Assembly (NCBI RefSeq): GCF_011355085.1
Contig: NZ_VXCP01000053.1
Span: forward strand, 1-61,592
From: Pseudomonas akapageensis
GTDB taxonomy: Bacteria; Pseudomonadota; Gammaproteobacteria; Pseudomonadales; Pseudomonadaceae
Direction of reading: 5' to 3'
Length of the DNA: 61,592 nucleotides
In this document: positions 51,134 through 60,973 of the stretch, in pieces
Numbering within the stretch: the stretch's first letter is position 1
How the letters are laid out: each line of letters begins with the position of its first letter
The notes under the pieces: model-generated
The model's database searches: none
Told to the model about the DNA's origin: nothing
Seen by the model: only the letters and a program-made list of their open reading frames with translations
Position numbers and translations under genes: made by a program

Positions 51134-52276
51134 TCAGGCGACGTCGAGCAATGTCGAATACGCCTTCAAGTGATGATCGTCATCCCCGAACTGATGACTG
51201 AGCATGACCAGACGTTTGGCGTGGTGCCCCAGTGCGTATTCCCAGGTCATGCCAATAGCGCCGTGCAACTGGATTGCCTGCTCGGCAATGCTGCGCGCAG
51301 CACGTGTGACAATGAACTTGGCCGCCGCCAGGGTGCGGCTGCGCTCGGTGCTGTCCACCTGATCGGCGCAGCAGGCGGCCAGGATGGCCATGCTGGTGGC
51401 CTGCTCCAGCTCGGTACGCATATCGACCATGCGATGCTGCAACACCTGGAACTGACCGATCGGCATACCGAACTGCTGGCGCGTCTTCAGGTAGTCCAGC
51501 GTCAGGCGACAAGCCTCCTCCATGCTGCCGAGTGCTTCGGCGCACTGCGCTGCAATCGCCCGACCTTGCTGGTACCGCAGCGCCGCAAGGACCTGGCCTG
51601 GCTCACCCAGCACGTGGTCATTGGCCACCCGCACCTTGCTCAGGTACAGATCACAACCTTTATGGCCATCGACGGTCTGGTAACTGCGACGCTCGACGCC
51701 AACGGCCTGCGGGTCGATCAGAAACAGACCAATGCCATGCTCGTCACGGCTTTCACCACTGACCCTGGCGCTGACCAGGATCAAGTCGGCCTGGTGGCCA
51801 CCGATCACCACAGCCTTTCTACCGGTGAGCGTCCAGCCTTCTGCATCGCGTTCGGCGCGCGTCTGAACATCGTTCAAATGGTAGTGACTCTGTGCTTCCT
51901 CAAAGGCCACGGTGAGCAGCCATTGGGCACTGGCCACCCGCGGCAACCAGTCCCGCTGTTGAGACGGGTTACCGAGCTGGGTGATCAACCCGCCCGCATA
52001 GATCACCGACTGCACGTAGGGTTCCAGGCACAAGCCGCGGCCGAACTCGGCCATCATCAGCATCGTTTCAACGCCACTGCCGCCGAAACCACCCAGGGCC
52101 TCAGGGAAAGGTACGGCCGTAAGCCCCAGCTCGCCGAGCTGCTGCCAGAAGGCGCGGCTAAAACCTTCCTCGCTGCGGGAATGTTGCTCACGCGCCTCGA
52201 GACTGTAGCCGTCACGCACCAGACGCGTGGCGGTGTCTTGCAGCATCTGCTGTTCTTCGGTCAAATTGAAATTCAT
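51134..52276 (-). CDS. Acyl-CoA dehydrogenase, PimD-like small subunit
   Basis: The 380-residue flavoprotein has an N-terminal helical domain (NFNLTEEQQMLQDTATRLV), a middle beta domain and the C-terminal FAD-contacting QLHGAIGMTWEYALGHHAKRL. The usual catalytic glutamate near the C-terminus is not evident. That fits the non-catalytic partner in heteromeric dehydrogenases such as PimC/PimD or the FadE pairs of steroid degradation. It follows the larger dehydrogenase gene by 14 nt. Subunit role is inferred. Confidence 0.9.
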   Translation of the reverse strand: MNFNLTEEQQMLQDTATRLVRDGYSLEAREQHSRSEEGFSRAFWQQLGELGLTAVPFPEALGGFGGSGVETMLMMAEFGRGLCLEPYVQSVIYAGGLITQLGNPSQQRDWLPRVASAQWLLTVAFEEAQSHYHLNDVQTRAERDAEGWTLTGRKAVVIGGHQADLILVSARVSGESRDEHGIGLFLIDPQAVGVERRSYQTVDGHKGCDLYLSKVRVANDHVLGEPGQVLAALRYQQGRAIAAQCAEALGSMEEACRLTLDYLKTRQQFGMPIGQFQVLQHRMVDMRTELEQATSMAILAACCADQVDSTERSRTLAAAKFIVTRAARSIAEQAIQLHGAIGMTWEYALGHHAKRLVMLSHQFGDDDHHLKAYSTLLDVA

Positions 52277-52290
52277 GATCAGAGCACCCC

Positions 52291-53487
52291 TTACAGTTCG
52301 AGAATCATCTTCGAGACAATGTTTTTCTGAATTTCGTTGGAGCCACCGAAGATCGACAGCTTGCGCAGGTTGAAGTACTGCCTGGCCAACGTGGCGCTGT
52401 AGTCGGCATGCAACGGCTCATCCGGACTGTCCAGGTCCAATTCTTCTTCCACGAACGGCAACGCGTAAGGACCGATCACCTTGCGCAGCAGGTGGCTGAT
52501 GGCCTGGCGAATTTCGGTGCCCTTGATCTTGAGGATCGAACTCTCCGCACCTGGCACGCCGCCGTCCTTTGCCGCCGCGAGGGTTCGCAGCGTGCTCATC
52601 TCGGTGGCCATGAGCTGCATTTCCACTTCAGCGACCTGTGCCCGAAACAATGGATCATCGAGCATGGCCTTGCCCTCACTCAGTTGCAGGCGGGCAATGC
52701 GTTTGAGGTGGTCCAGAGCAGCCTTGGATACGCCGATTCCGGCCAACCCGGTGCGCTCGTAGGTGAGCAGGTACTTGGCGCAGGTCCAGCCGTGGTTTTC
52801 CTCGCCCACCAGGTTCTCTACCGGTACCCGCACATTGTCGAAGAACACCTCGTTGACTTCATGCTCGCCATCAAGGGTGATGATGGGCCGCACACTGATG
52901 CCAGGGCTGTTCATATCTATCAGCAGGAAAGAAATTCCGCGCTGTTTCTGCGCCTGTGAATCAGTGCGCACCAGACAGAAAATCATGTTGGCGTGCTGAC
53001 CCAGGGTGGTCCAGGTTTTCTGACCATTGACGATGTAATGGTCACCATCGCGCACCGCATGGGTTTTCAGCGAGGCCAGGTCGGAACCGGCACCAGGCTC
53101 GGAATAGCCCTGGCACCACCAGTCCTCGCCGTTGAGGATACGCGGCAGGTAGTGGTCCTGCTGCTGCGCGGTGCCGAACTTGATGAGCACTGGCGCGACC
53201 ATGCTGACCCCAAATGGAATGCTGCGCGGTGCCCCGACAACCGCACACTCCTCTTCATAAATATGCTTTTGAACAGCGCTCCAGCCTGTACCACCAAAAG
53301 CCACCGGCCAGTGCGTGGCATACCAACCCTGTTCGCTCTGGGCTTTCTGCCAACGCTGGTGGTCGGCCTTGGAGAGGTGCTTGCCAAGGCGGACCTTGTC
53401 AGCGATATCCTGCGGCAGCTTGTCTTTCAGAAAAGCCCTTACTTCGTCGCGAAACGCCAATTCTTCAGCGGTAAAATGAATGTCCAT
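52291..53487 (-). CDS. Acyl-CoA dehydrogenase, PimC-like large subunit
   Basis: The 398-residue enzyme has MDIHFTAEELAFRDEVRAFL, the substrate/flavin segment WCQGYSEPGAGSDLASLKT, QKTWTTLGQHANMIFCLVRT and a glutamate in YLLTYERTGLAG at the position used by long-chain and isovaleryl-CoA dehydrogenases. The C-terminal FGGSNEIQKNIVSKMIL contacts FAD. The pattern resembles pimeloyl-CoA dehydrogenase large subunits. It probably forms a heteromer with the following gene and passes electrons to EtfAB. Confidence 0.93.
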   Translation of the reverse strand: MDIHFTAEELAFRDEVRAFLKDKLPQDIADKVRLGKHLSKADHQRWQKAQSEQGWYATHWPVAFGGTGWSAVQKHIYEEECAVVGAPRSIPFGVSMVAPVLIKFGTAQQQDHYLPRILNGEDWWCQGYSEPGAGSDLASLKTHAVRDGDHYIVNGQKTWTTLGQHANMIFCLVRTDSQAQKQRGISFLLIDMNSPGISVRPIITLDGEHEVNEVFFDNVRVPVENLVGEENHGWTCAKYLLTYERTGLAGIGVSKAALDHLKRIARLQLSEGKAMLDDPLFRAQVAEVEMQLMATEMSTLRTLAAAKDGGVPGAESSILKIKGTEIRQAISHLLRKVIGPYALPFVEEELDLDSPDEPLHADYSATLARQYFNLRKLSIFGGSNEIQKNIVSKMILEL

Positions 53488-53527
53488 GCAATTTCTCCAG
53501 GCTATTGAGAGACCGTGGGTCGGGCTG

Positions 53528-55633
53528 TTATGAGTTCAGGTTCCAGTCAGCGAAACGGCGACCTTCGGCGGCCAGCTTTTCCAGGAGCGGCGCGGGCTTC
53601 CACCAGGCACCGAAGCGCTCATGGAATTCCTGGACGCGCGCCAGCACCTTGTCCAGGCCCAGGCTGTCGGCATAGAACATCGGGCCGCCACGCCAGGCTG
53701 GAAAGCCATACCCATTCAGGTAGATCACATCAACATCGCCGCTACGCTGGGCGATACCTTCTTCAAGAATTTTTGCGCCCTCGTTGATCAGGGCGAAAAT
53801 GCAACGCTCGACGATGTAGTCGTCACTCAGCACACGGCGCTCGATGCCTTTCTCGCGGGACGCGGCTTCCAGCAGCGGTAATACTTCCGGGTTCGGCTGG
53901 GGTTGGCGCGAGCCAGGCGCATATTGATAGAAGCCTCTACCGGACTTCTGCCCGAACAGACCCGCCTCGCAGAGCTTGTCGAGTACCGTTGGCAGTGGAT
54001 AGCCGCCAGGCAGGGTCTCGCGCTGACGCTTGCGAATGCTCCAGCCAATGTCCAGGCCCGATAGGTCGCGCATGGCATTGGGCCCCATGGCCATGCCAAA
54101 TTTGCGCAGGGCTGCGTCTACCTGCTCTGGCGTGCCCCCTTCCTCCAGCAGGAACTCGGCCTCGCGGCCATACTGGAATATCATCCGGTTACCGACGAAA
54201 CCATCGCAGACACCCACCACGACTGCGACCTTCTGCAGTGTCCTGCTCAGGCCCATCGCCGATGCCAGGACCTCGGCGCAGGTGTGCCGGCCGCGCACCA
54301 CTTCCACCAGGCGCATGACATTGGCCGGGCTGAAGAAGTGCAGACCGACGACATCCTGTGGACGCGAGGTGAATGCTGCGATGGCGTCCAGGTCCAGCGA
54401 GGAAGTGTTGCTGGCGAGGATGGCCCCAGGCTTGCAGACCCGATCCAGACGCTCGAATACCTGACGTTTGACCTCCAGGCTCTCGAACACCGCCTCAATG
54501 ATCAGGTCCTCCTCGGCCAGGTCGCTGTAATCCTGCACCCCATGCAACAACTCCAGGCGCTGCTCCATCGCCTCGCGGCTCAGGCTGCCACGCGTGACAC
54601 TCGCCGCGTAGATATCGCGAGCCCTTTGCAACGCACGTTTTAGCGCTTGGCCACTGACTTCCAACAGCTTCACTGGAACGCCCGCGTTGACAAAGCTCAG
54701 CGCTATGCCGACACCCATGGTGCCGCCACCGATCACCCCGACCCGCTCGATTGAACGCACGGGCGTCTGCGCCGGCAAACCATCGATATGCCCGCATTGC
54801 CGCTCAGCGAAAAAGGCATGCACCAGCGCCGCCCTCTGCTCAGACGCCAGGCACTCCTTGAACAGCGCGCGCTCAAGCTGCAGACCTTCGGCCAAAGGCA
54901 GGCGCGTAGCCGCTTCCACAGCCGCGATGCAACGTGGCGGCGAGAAAGCTCCCGGCATACGCTGCTCCATCTCGGCGCGCTTGACCGAGATCAACGTTGC
55001 GTTATCCGCGGCATTCAACGCCGCCGTCTGTTCGCCGGTACGCCTTACTCCAAGAGACTCTGCCAGCATCCGCTGAGCGAAGGTGATCCCCGCCGCACGC
55101 GGGTCGCCTTCGAACAGTTCATCGACAATGTGGTGTTTCAACGCTTGAGCGGCATCGACCGGGGTACCGGAGACAATCATCTCCAAGGCTTTGGCCACGC
55201 CTGCCAGGCGAGGCAAGCGTTGCGTACCACCGGCTCCCGGCAGCAGCCCGAGCTTGACCTCGGGCAATCCAACCTTGGCTTCATGATGGGCAATCCGGTA
55301 ATGGCAACCCAGGGCGACTTCCAGGCCTCCGCCCAGCGCGGTGCCATGAATCGCCGCGACACAGGGCTTGTCAGATTGTTCAAAGAAATTGACGACTTCC
55401 GGCAGGCTCGGTGCCTGCGGCGGCTTGCCAAACTCTTTGATATCAGCACCAGCGATAAAGGTCCGGCCACTGCACAGCAGCACCAGTGCCCTGACCTGAG
55501 CGTCACCCTGTGCCTCCTGCAACGCATGGAGCAGGCCCTCCCGCACCGAATGCCCCAGGGCATTGACTGGCGGGTTGTTCACGGTAATGAGTGCAATCTC
55601 ACCTTGACGCTCATAGGTCACACTGGAATTCAT
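53528..55633 (-). CDS. Enoyl-CoA hydratase/3-hydroxyacyl-CoA dehydrogenase fusion (FadB/PimF-like)
   Basis: About 701 residues from the ATG after GAGGTTAAA. The N-terminal crotonase domain has IHGTALGGGLEVALGCHYR and GLPEVKLGLLPGAGGTQRL, with both catalytic glutamates. The C-terminal dehydrogenase has the Rossmann motif VGVIGGGTMGVGIALSFV, ILASNTSSLDLDAIAAF and LHFFSPANVMRLVEVV with the catalytic histidine, and ends in a second helical domain. It hydrates 2-enoyl-CoA and oxidises the 3-hydroxy product. It is the first gene of the minus-strand beta-oxidation operon with the dehydrogenases and etfBA. Confidence 0.95.
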   Translation of the reverse strand: MNSSVTYERQGEIALITVNNPPVNALGHSVREGLLHALQEAQGDAQVRALVLLCSGRTFIAGADIKEFGKPPQAPSLPEVVNFFEQSDKPCVAAIHGTALGGGLEVALGCHYRIAHHEAKVGLPEVKLGLLPGAGGTQRLPRLAGVAKALEMIVSGTPVDAAQALKHHIVDELFEGDPRAAGITFAQRMLAESLGVRRTGEQTAALNAADNATLISVKRAEMEQRMPGAFSPPRCIAAVEAATRLPLAEGLQLERALFKECLASEQRAALVHAFFAERQCGHIDGLPAQTPVRSIERVGVIGGGTMGVGIALSFVNAGVPVKLLEVSGQALKRALQRARDIYAASVTRGSLSREAMEQRLELLHGVQDYSDLAEEDLIIEAVFESLEVKRQVFERLDRVCKPGAILASNTSSLDLDAIAAFTSRPQDVVGLHFFSPANVMRLVEVVRGRHTCAEVLASAMGLSRTLQKVAVVVGVCDGFVGNRMIFQYGREAEFLLEEGGTPEQVDAALRKFGMAMGPNAMRDLSGLDIGWSIRKRQRETLPGGYPLPTVLDKLCEAGLFGQKSGRGFYQYAPGSRQPQPNPEVLPLLEAASREKGIERRVLSDDYIVERCIFALINEGAKILEEGIAQRSGDVDVIYLNGYGFPAWRGGPMFYADSLGLDKVLARVQEFHERFGAWWKPAPLLEKLAAEGRRFADWNLNS

Positions 55634-55865
55634 TTTAACCTCAAAAAACATGAATTAATTGAAATCATATTCCGCTGTGCAGAACAACGAAGCCAATATT
55701 ACCAACGATGATCGTTTTGGCAACCAGTTTTAAGATGGGAGGCGCGCGCTCCGCCGATCGACAAAGCGCAGGGCGCCCATGACAACGGTTGGCGTCATTG
55801 AGAACAGATAAGGAGGAGAGGATTGCCCACGCATCTACGTGTAAACGCGCAACCTGACGAGGGAC

Positions 55866-56801
55866 TCAGGTGGTTGAAATACCGCTGTGAATCACAGGCG
55901 AAGAGCCCGTTACATCCGATCTTGTCTTCTCGAGCACGAAATCGATAAACGTCGATATCGCTCGCGTGTGATGGGGGTTGGGCATGTAGAGCATGTACAT
56001 GTTCGTGCCGAAGATGCTTATCCGCCAGGTATCCAGGGACGTGATCAGCCTGCCGCTGCGCAGGTCCTCTTGCACCACATAGTCAGGTACCAGGCCCACG
56101 CCCAGGCCTGCCAGAATGGCCTGGCGCAAAAAAATGAAGCTCTTGGAAATCAGCGTCGGTTCAAGCAGCAGCACCTCATGTCGCTCCTCGGCCAGGTAGG
56201 CCGAAAAACGCAATTGTCGCCCGGCGACAGCAGTGATCAGCGGCGTGCTGCGCAGATCGTCGGGTTCCGCAGGCAGGCCGTGGGCCTGGGCATAGGCCGG
56301 TGTCGCACAGGCCACGTAGCGCACTATCCCCATCTTGCGTGCGACCAGATTCTGCGGCGGCTCCGACATCACTCTGATCGCAATATCCACCTCATTGCGC
56401 ATCAGGTCTTCGATACGGTTTTCGAACGTGACGTCCAGCACGATACCTGGGTAGAGGCGCTTGAAGTCAATCAGCCAGTCCGACATCACCAGATGGCCAT
56501 AGCCGCTCGGCACACTCAGGCGCACCCTGCCCTGCAGGCTTTGACCCAGCGTCGAAATCGACTCCTGCGCAGCCAACAACTCGTTTTGAATGCTTCGACC
56601 ATGTTCATAAAGGCGCAAGCCGATCTCGGTGGGTTCTATGCGTCGCGTGGTACGCCGCACCAGTTGCAGTCCGACCGACTGCTCCAGGCGACTCAAGTGA
56701 TAACTGACATTGGCCCGGCTGACCTTGAGCCGGCGCGCCGCTTCACTGAGGTTGCCAGCGTCGATGATCTCCACCAGCAAGGTGAGTAACTTCAGGTCCA
56801 T
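55866..56801 (-). CDS. LysR-family transcriptional regulator
   Basis: About 311 residues from the ATG of MDLKLLTLLVEIIDAGNLSEAARRL; an upstream in-frame TTG was not used. The helix-turn-helix (NLSEAARRLKVSRANVSYHLSRLE) is followed by the effector domain (GRVRLSVPSGYGHLVMSDWLIDF). It is divergent from the crotonase-ligase-thiolase operon, 200 nt away, and is a likely regulator of that operon. It lies between the two halves of the beta-oxidation cluster. Confidence 0.93.
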   Translation of the reverse strand: MDLKLLTLLVEIIDAGNLSEAARRLKVSRANVSYHLSRLEQSVGLQLVRRTTRRIEPTEIGLRLYEHGRSIQNELLAAQESISTLGQSLQGRVRLSVPSGYGHLVMSDWLIDFKRLYPGIVLDVTFENRIEDLMRNEVDIAIRVMSEPPQNLVARKMGIVRYVACATPAYAQAHGLPAEPDDLRSTPLITAVAGRQLRFSAYLAEERHEVLLLEPTLISKSFIFLRQAILAGLGVGLVPDYVVQEDLRSGRLITSLDTWRISIFGTNMYMLYMPNPHHTRAISTFIDFVLEKTRSDVTGSSPVIHSGISTT

Positions 56802-57002
56802 ATCGATCACTGTCAAAGATTTTCGAACAGATTGTCAATCGTATGTGTGGTTGTCAATAAAGCTTGACCTTCTAATAATCCCTCGCAAACCAACCAGCCA
56901 TCAGGCGATCCGAGTGTGCGAAGCGCGTTGAGATGGTTGACCCGCAACTGGGCAATGAAGCCCGCCCCCTCTAGCGCTACAGCGCACTTAGCCGGAGTTG
57001 AA

Positions 57003-57821
57003 ATGATGAGTGAACCGATTCTTGTGCAGCGCGATGGCGCGGTACTCGTGCTGTCGAACAACAACCCAAGAGCACGCAACGCCCTTACCCCTGAGTTTTT
57101 TTCCGCGCTGCCTGCCCTCTTGACCCAGGCCCAGACCGATCCGGGGATCGGCACGATCGTTCTGACCGGCGTCGGTAGTTCGTTCTGCGCGGGCGGTGAC
57201 CTGCACCGGCTTGCCCAGCGACGGACGATGGCACCGGAGGTTCGCCGGGCAAACATCGAGAGCCTGCACGACATGATTCGCGCGATCCAGAATTGCAGCA
57301 AACCGGTGATTGCCGCTGTCGAAGGCGCCGCAGCCGGCGCCGGCCTGTCAATCGCGATGGCCTGCGACATGCTGGTCGCCGCGCGTGACGCCTCATTCTC
57401 GGTCGCTTACGTCAAGGTTGGCCTCACGCCTGATGCCGGTGCCACGGCCTTCCTGTCCGAGTTTGTCTCCCGGCAGGTGCTGACAGAACTGTGCCTGACG
57501 GGCGAGCGCATCAGCGGCGAACGCATGCATACGTTAGGTGCCGTGAACCGCCTGGTCGACACCGGGGATGCCCTTTCTACAGCTATATCTCTGGCCGCCA
57601 GCATTGCCCGCGGCCCACAACGGGCCATGGCCCGCATCAAACACCTGTCCCGCCACGCCAGTTGGGCGACGCTTGAAGAACAACTCGAGCTTGAAGCCCA
57701 GTACATGTCTCAGTCGCTGGGCGACGACGAGGCCGCCGAGGGTATTGGCGCGTTCTTCGATAAGCGCTCTGCAAATTATTCGGCCCTGCGCCATAGCGCG
57801 GATAAAACCCCTTGCTTGTGA
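57003..57821 (+). CDS. Enoyl-CoA hydratase/isomerase, PaaG-like
   Basis: About 272 residues from ATG 57003 (or 57006) behind CCGGAG. It has the crotonase oxyanion-hole segments SSFCAGGDLHRL and EGAAAGAGLSIAMACDML. At the catalytic site it reads VAYVKVGLTPDAGATAFL: the first glutamate is missing and the second position is an aspartate. This is seen in PaaG and other isomerase-type crotonases rather than hydratases, so shifting a double bond is more likely than adding water. It leads the plus-strand ligase-thiolase operon. Confidence 0.92.
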   Translation: MMSEPILVQRDGAVLVLSNNNPRARNALTPEFFSALPALLTQAQTDPGIGTIVLTGVGSSFCAGGDLHRLAQRRTMAPEVRRANIESLHDMIRAIQNCSKPVIAAVEGAAAGAGLSIAMACDMLVAARDASFSVAYVKVGLTPDAGATAFLSEFVSRQVLTELCLTGERISGERMHTLGAVNRLVDTGDALSTAISLAASIARGPQRAMARIKHLSRHASWATLEEQLELEAQYMSQSLGDDEAAEGIGAFFDKRSANYSALRHSADKTPCL

Positions 57822-57890
57822 AAAAGACTGCACACCCAGCGCTTCGCACATCGATCAACCCAATGTCAAAGCACAATAAAGGGTTCTAAA

Positions 57891-59576
57891 ATGTTCAATC
57901 GTCACCTGCCTTACTGGCCCAAGGATTTACCCCATCACCTGACCCTTCCGGCAACCAGCCTCTTCTACAACCTGGAAGTTTCCGCCAGGCGCTACCCCGA
58001 AAAAACCGCGATCATTTACTACGACACCTTCATCAGCTATGCCCAGTTGCTCGATGAAGTAGAACGCCTGGCAGGCTACTTCCAGTCTCAGGGCGTCAAA
58101 CGCGGAGACTGCGTTCTGCTCTACATGCAGAACTCCCCTCAATTCGTAATCACCTATTACGCCGTGCTGCGTGCCGATGCCATGGTGGTGCCGATCAACC
58201 CCATGAGCCGCGCAGCCGAACTCGAACACTACCTGGCCGACACCGAAGCTCGCATGGTGGTCTGTGCCCAGGATCTGGCGCCCCAAATCACGCCCCTGAT
58301 CGGCCACTTCCAGCTCAGTCAGGTGGTCACTACCGCTTACTCCGAGTACCTGCACAACAGCACGGACCTGCCCTTGCCCACCGAATTGCAAGCCGAGGTT
58401 GATACGCCGCGACTGCCTGGCGTGGTCGGCTGGCAGGCCGCGCTCGCTTGCGGGCAGCGTCCAGGCCCGCATTTGAGCGGCCCGGATGACCTCTGTACGA
58501 TGCCTTATAGCTCCGGCACCACTGGCGTGCCCAAGGGGTGCGTGCACACCCATCGTTCAGTGATGGCGACGGCTGTTCAGCGCCAGGCCTGGACCCACTT
58601 CAGCTGTGAAGACGTGATACTCGGCACCCTGCCGTTGTTCCACGTTTCCGGCATGCAATCGTCGATGAACGCGCCAATATTCGTGGGGGCGTGCCTTGTG
58701 ATCATGACGCGCTGGAACCGCGAGGTCGCAGCCGAGCTGATGCAGCGCTACCAGGTCAGCCGCTGGGCCAATATCGTCACCATGGCGGTGGACTTCCTGA
58801 CTCAACCCGATCTGGAACGCTTCGACCTCTCCAGCCTGAGAAACATCGGCGGCGGTGGCGCTGCCATGCCTGGGCCGGTGAAAGAGAAACTCAAGCAACT
58901 GTTCGGGCTGGACTACTTCGAGGGTTATGGGCTGTCGGAAACCATGGCGGCCACCCACATGAACCCGAATGATCGAAGCAAGTCGCAATGCCTGGGCATT
59001 CCGATGTTTGATGTCGATTCGCGGGTAATAGACAGCACCACGGGCGAGGAACTGCAGCCCCATCAGGTCGGGGAAATCATTTGCCATGGCCCGCAGTTGT
59101 TCAAGGGTTACTGGAAGCTTGAGCAGGAAACCGCAAAGGCTTTTATCGAGTTGGACGGCAAGCGCTTTCTACGAACCGGCGACCTGGGCTATTACGACGA
59201 CGAAGGTTATTTCTTCATGGTCGATCGAATCAAACGCATGATCAACGCCTCGGGCTTCAAGGTCTGGCCCGCCGAAGTCGAGAGCTTGATGTATCGACAT
59301 CCGGCGATCAACGAGTGCTGCGTCATTTCCACGCCCGACCCGCGGCGCGGGGAAGCGGTGAAAGCCCTGGTGACGCTGAACCCGGACCAACAAAGCACAA
59401 GCGCGCAGGCCATCATCGACTGGTGCAAGGACAACATGGCGGCCTACAAGGTGCCCTCTGCCATCGAGTTCCGCCAGCAACTGGTGCAGTCAGCCACCGG
59501 CAAACTGCTGTGGCGTCAGTTGCAGGACGAAGAATGGTCCCGGTGTGCCGCGCAAAACCAAGCCGCAACTCAATGA
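57891..59576 (+). CDS. AMP-dependent acyl-CoA ligase (PimA-like)
   Basis: The 561-residue adenylate-forming enzyme has CTMPYSSGTTGVPKGCVHTH (P-loop), FEGYGLSETMAATHMNP, FLRTGDLGYYDDEGY, the hinge MVDRIKRMINASGFKVWPAEVE and the lysine in QSATGKLLWRQL. It would activate the growth substrate to its CoA thioester, the entry step of the cluster. It sits between the crotonase and thiolase genes in the same direction. Its resemblance to pimeloyl-CoA ligases is from gene context and overall pattern. Confidence 0.93.
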   Translation: MFNRHLPYWPKDLPHHLTLPATSLFYNLEVSARRYPEKTAIIYYDTFISYAQLLDEVERLAGYFQSQGVKRGDCVLLYMQNSPQFVITYYAVLRADAMVVPINPMSRAAELEHYLADTEARMVVCAQDLAPQITPLIGHFQLSQVVTTAYSEYLHNSTDLPLPTELQAEVDTPRLPGVVGWQAALACGQRPGPHLSGPDDLCTMPYSSGTTGVPKGCVHTHRSVMATAVQRQAWTHFSCEDVILGTLPLFHVSGMQSSMNAPIFVGACLVIMTRWNREVAAELMQRYQVSRWANIVTMAVDFLTQPDLERFDLSSLRNIGGGGAAMPGPVKEKLKQLFGLDYFEGYGLSETMAATHMNPNDRSKSQCLGIPMFDVDSRVIDSTTGEELQPHQVGEIICHGPQLFKGYWKLEQETAKAFIELDGKRFLRTGDLGYYDDEGYFFMVDRIKRMINASGFKVWPAEVESLMYRHPAINECCVISTPDPRRGEAVKALVTLNPDQQSTSAQAIIDWCKDNMAAYKVPSAIEFRQQLVQSATGKLLWRQLQDEEWSRCAAQNQAATQ

Positions 59577-59598
59577 AGCTTGAACAGGAGCTCTTTTG

Positions 59599-60783
59599 AT
59601 GTCCGACGCAGTTATCGTTTCCACCGCACGCACGGCACTGGGCAAGTCCTACCGTGGTGCCCTGAACAACACCCATAGTATCGATCTGGCCGGCCATGTC
59701 ATTGCGCATGCCGTACAACGCGCCGGTATCGACCCGCAGATCATCGAAGATGTCATTCTCGGTGCGACCTTCCATGAGGGCGCACAAGGCAAGAACATGG
59801 CCCGCCTGGCAGCCATTCGCGCGGGGTTGCCCGCCTCCACCGCCGGCCTGTCGATCAACCGCTTTTGCGGTTCTGGCCTGCAGGCCATCACCCTCGCGGC
59901 GCAGCGTATCGTTTCGGAAAAGGTCCCGGCGATGATCGCCGGTGGCGTGGAGTCCATCAGCCTGCTGCAAAACGACCAACTCAACCTTTCTCGGGGCCCC
60001 AATCCGTGGCTGATGGAGCACAAGCCTGAGCTCTATCTGTCGATGATCGAAACTGCCGATATCGTTGCCCGCCGCTATGGCATCAGCCGTGAAGCCCAGG
60101 ACGAATACGCCCTGCTCAGCCAGCAGCGCACTGCCGCAGCTCAAGCAGGTGGCCTGTTCGATGATGAAATCGTCCCGATTACCACCCGGATGCTGGTCAA
60201 GGACAAGCACAGTGGCGAGGTCACAGAGCAGACCGTGACCTTGAACCGTGACGAGTGCAACCGCCCTTCTACCACCCTCGAAGGACTGTCCCGGCTGGAA
60301 CCGGTGCGCGGTGCCGATCAATTCATCACCGCTGGCAATAGCAGCCAGTTTTCCGACGGTGCTTCGGTCTGCCTGGTCATGGACAGCCTTTATGCGGAGC
60401 GCAACAACATCGAACCCCTGGGCATTTTCCGCGGCTTCGCGGTCGCCGGTTGCGAGCCGGACGAGATGGGCATCGGCCCGGTCTACGCTATTCCCCGACT
60501 GCTGCAGCGCAACGGCCTGAAAATCGACGATATCGACCTCTGGGAACTCAATGAAGCCTTCGCCTCGCAGGTGATCTATTGCCGTGAACGACTGGGCATC
60601 GCGCTGGAAAAAATGAATGTCAATGGCGGCTCCATCTCTATCGGACACCCCTATGGCGTCACTGGCTCACGTCTGACCGGGCATGCGCTGATCGAGGGCA
60701 AGCGACGCGGTGCGAAATATGTCGTAGTGACGATGTGCATCGGCGGCGGACAAGGTGCCGCCGGCCTGTTCGAGGTGCTTTGA
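59599..60783 (+). CDS. Acetyl-CoA acyltransferase (thiolase)
   Basis: About 394 residues from the ATG behind CAGGAGCTCTTTTG. It has the acyl-accepting cysteine in SINRFCGSGLQAI, the catalytic histidine in NGGSISIGHPYGVTGSRL and the second cysteine in TMCIGGGQGAAGLFEVL. It cleaves 3-oxoacyl-CoA to acetyl-CoA and a shortened acyl-CoA. Last gene of the plus-strand operon with the ligase; together with the divergent minus-strand operon a full beta-oxidation spiral is encoded. Confidence 0.96.
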   Translation: MSDAVIVSTARTALGKSYRGALNNTHSIDLAGHVIAHAVQRAGIDPQIIEDVILGATFHEGAQGKNMARLAAIRAGLPASTAGLSINRFCGSGLQAITLAAQRIVSEKVPAMIAGGVESISLLQNDQLNLSRGPNPWLMEHKPELYLSMIETADIVARRYGISREAQDEYALLSQQRTAAAQAGGLFDDEIVPITTRMLVKDKHSGEVTEQTVTLNRDECNRPSTTLEGLSRLEPVRGADQFITAGNSSQFSDGASVCLVMDSLYAERNNIEPLGIFRGFAVAGCEPDEMGIGPVYAIPRLLQRNGLKIDDIDLWELNEAFASQVIYCRERLGIALEKMNVNGGSISIGHPYGVTGSRLTGHALIEGKRRGAKYVVVTMCIGGGQGAAGLFEVL

Positions 60784-60922
60784 CAGTTACACATAGCACA
60801 TAGACGACCCTGGGCAAATCCAGGGCTCGTCGAAATTTCAACGTCAATCCATTCTCGGAAGGAGTACATTTGTACTCCGTGCGGCCAGAATTGTTGCCCA
60901 CCATCATTCTTGCTCAACGTCA

Positions 60923-60940
60923 CGTGATATTATTCACACG
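60923..60940. promoter_or_regulatory. CGTGATATTATTCACACG partial palindrome upstream of the MarR gene
   Basis: CGTG and CACG ends with an AT-rich centre lie 34 nt before the MarR start. The symmetry is incomplete (about 12 of 18 positions). Candidate autoregulatory site. Confidence 0.35.
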
Positions 60941-60973
60941 CGAAATAAATCGATAACCTTTACTGGCCTGAAC

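Noticed and set aside
51170..52330. 386-codon plus-strand frame over the acyl-CoA dehydrogenase genes
   Set aside because: Antisense to a well-supported dehydrogenase; no protein family is recognisable.
59413..60648. 411-codon minus-strand frame over the thiolase gene
   Set aside because: The plus-strand thiolase has all catalytic motifs; the minus frame is an artefact of codon bias.
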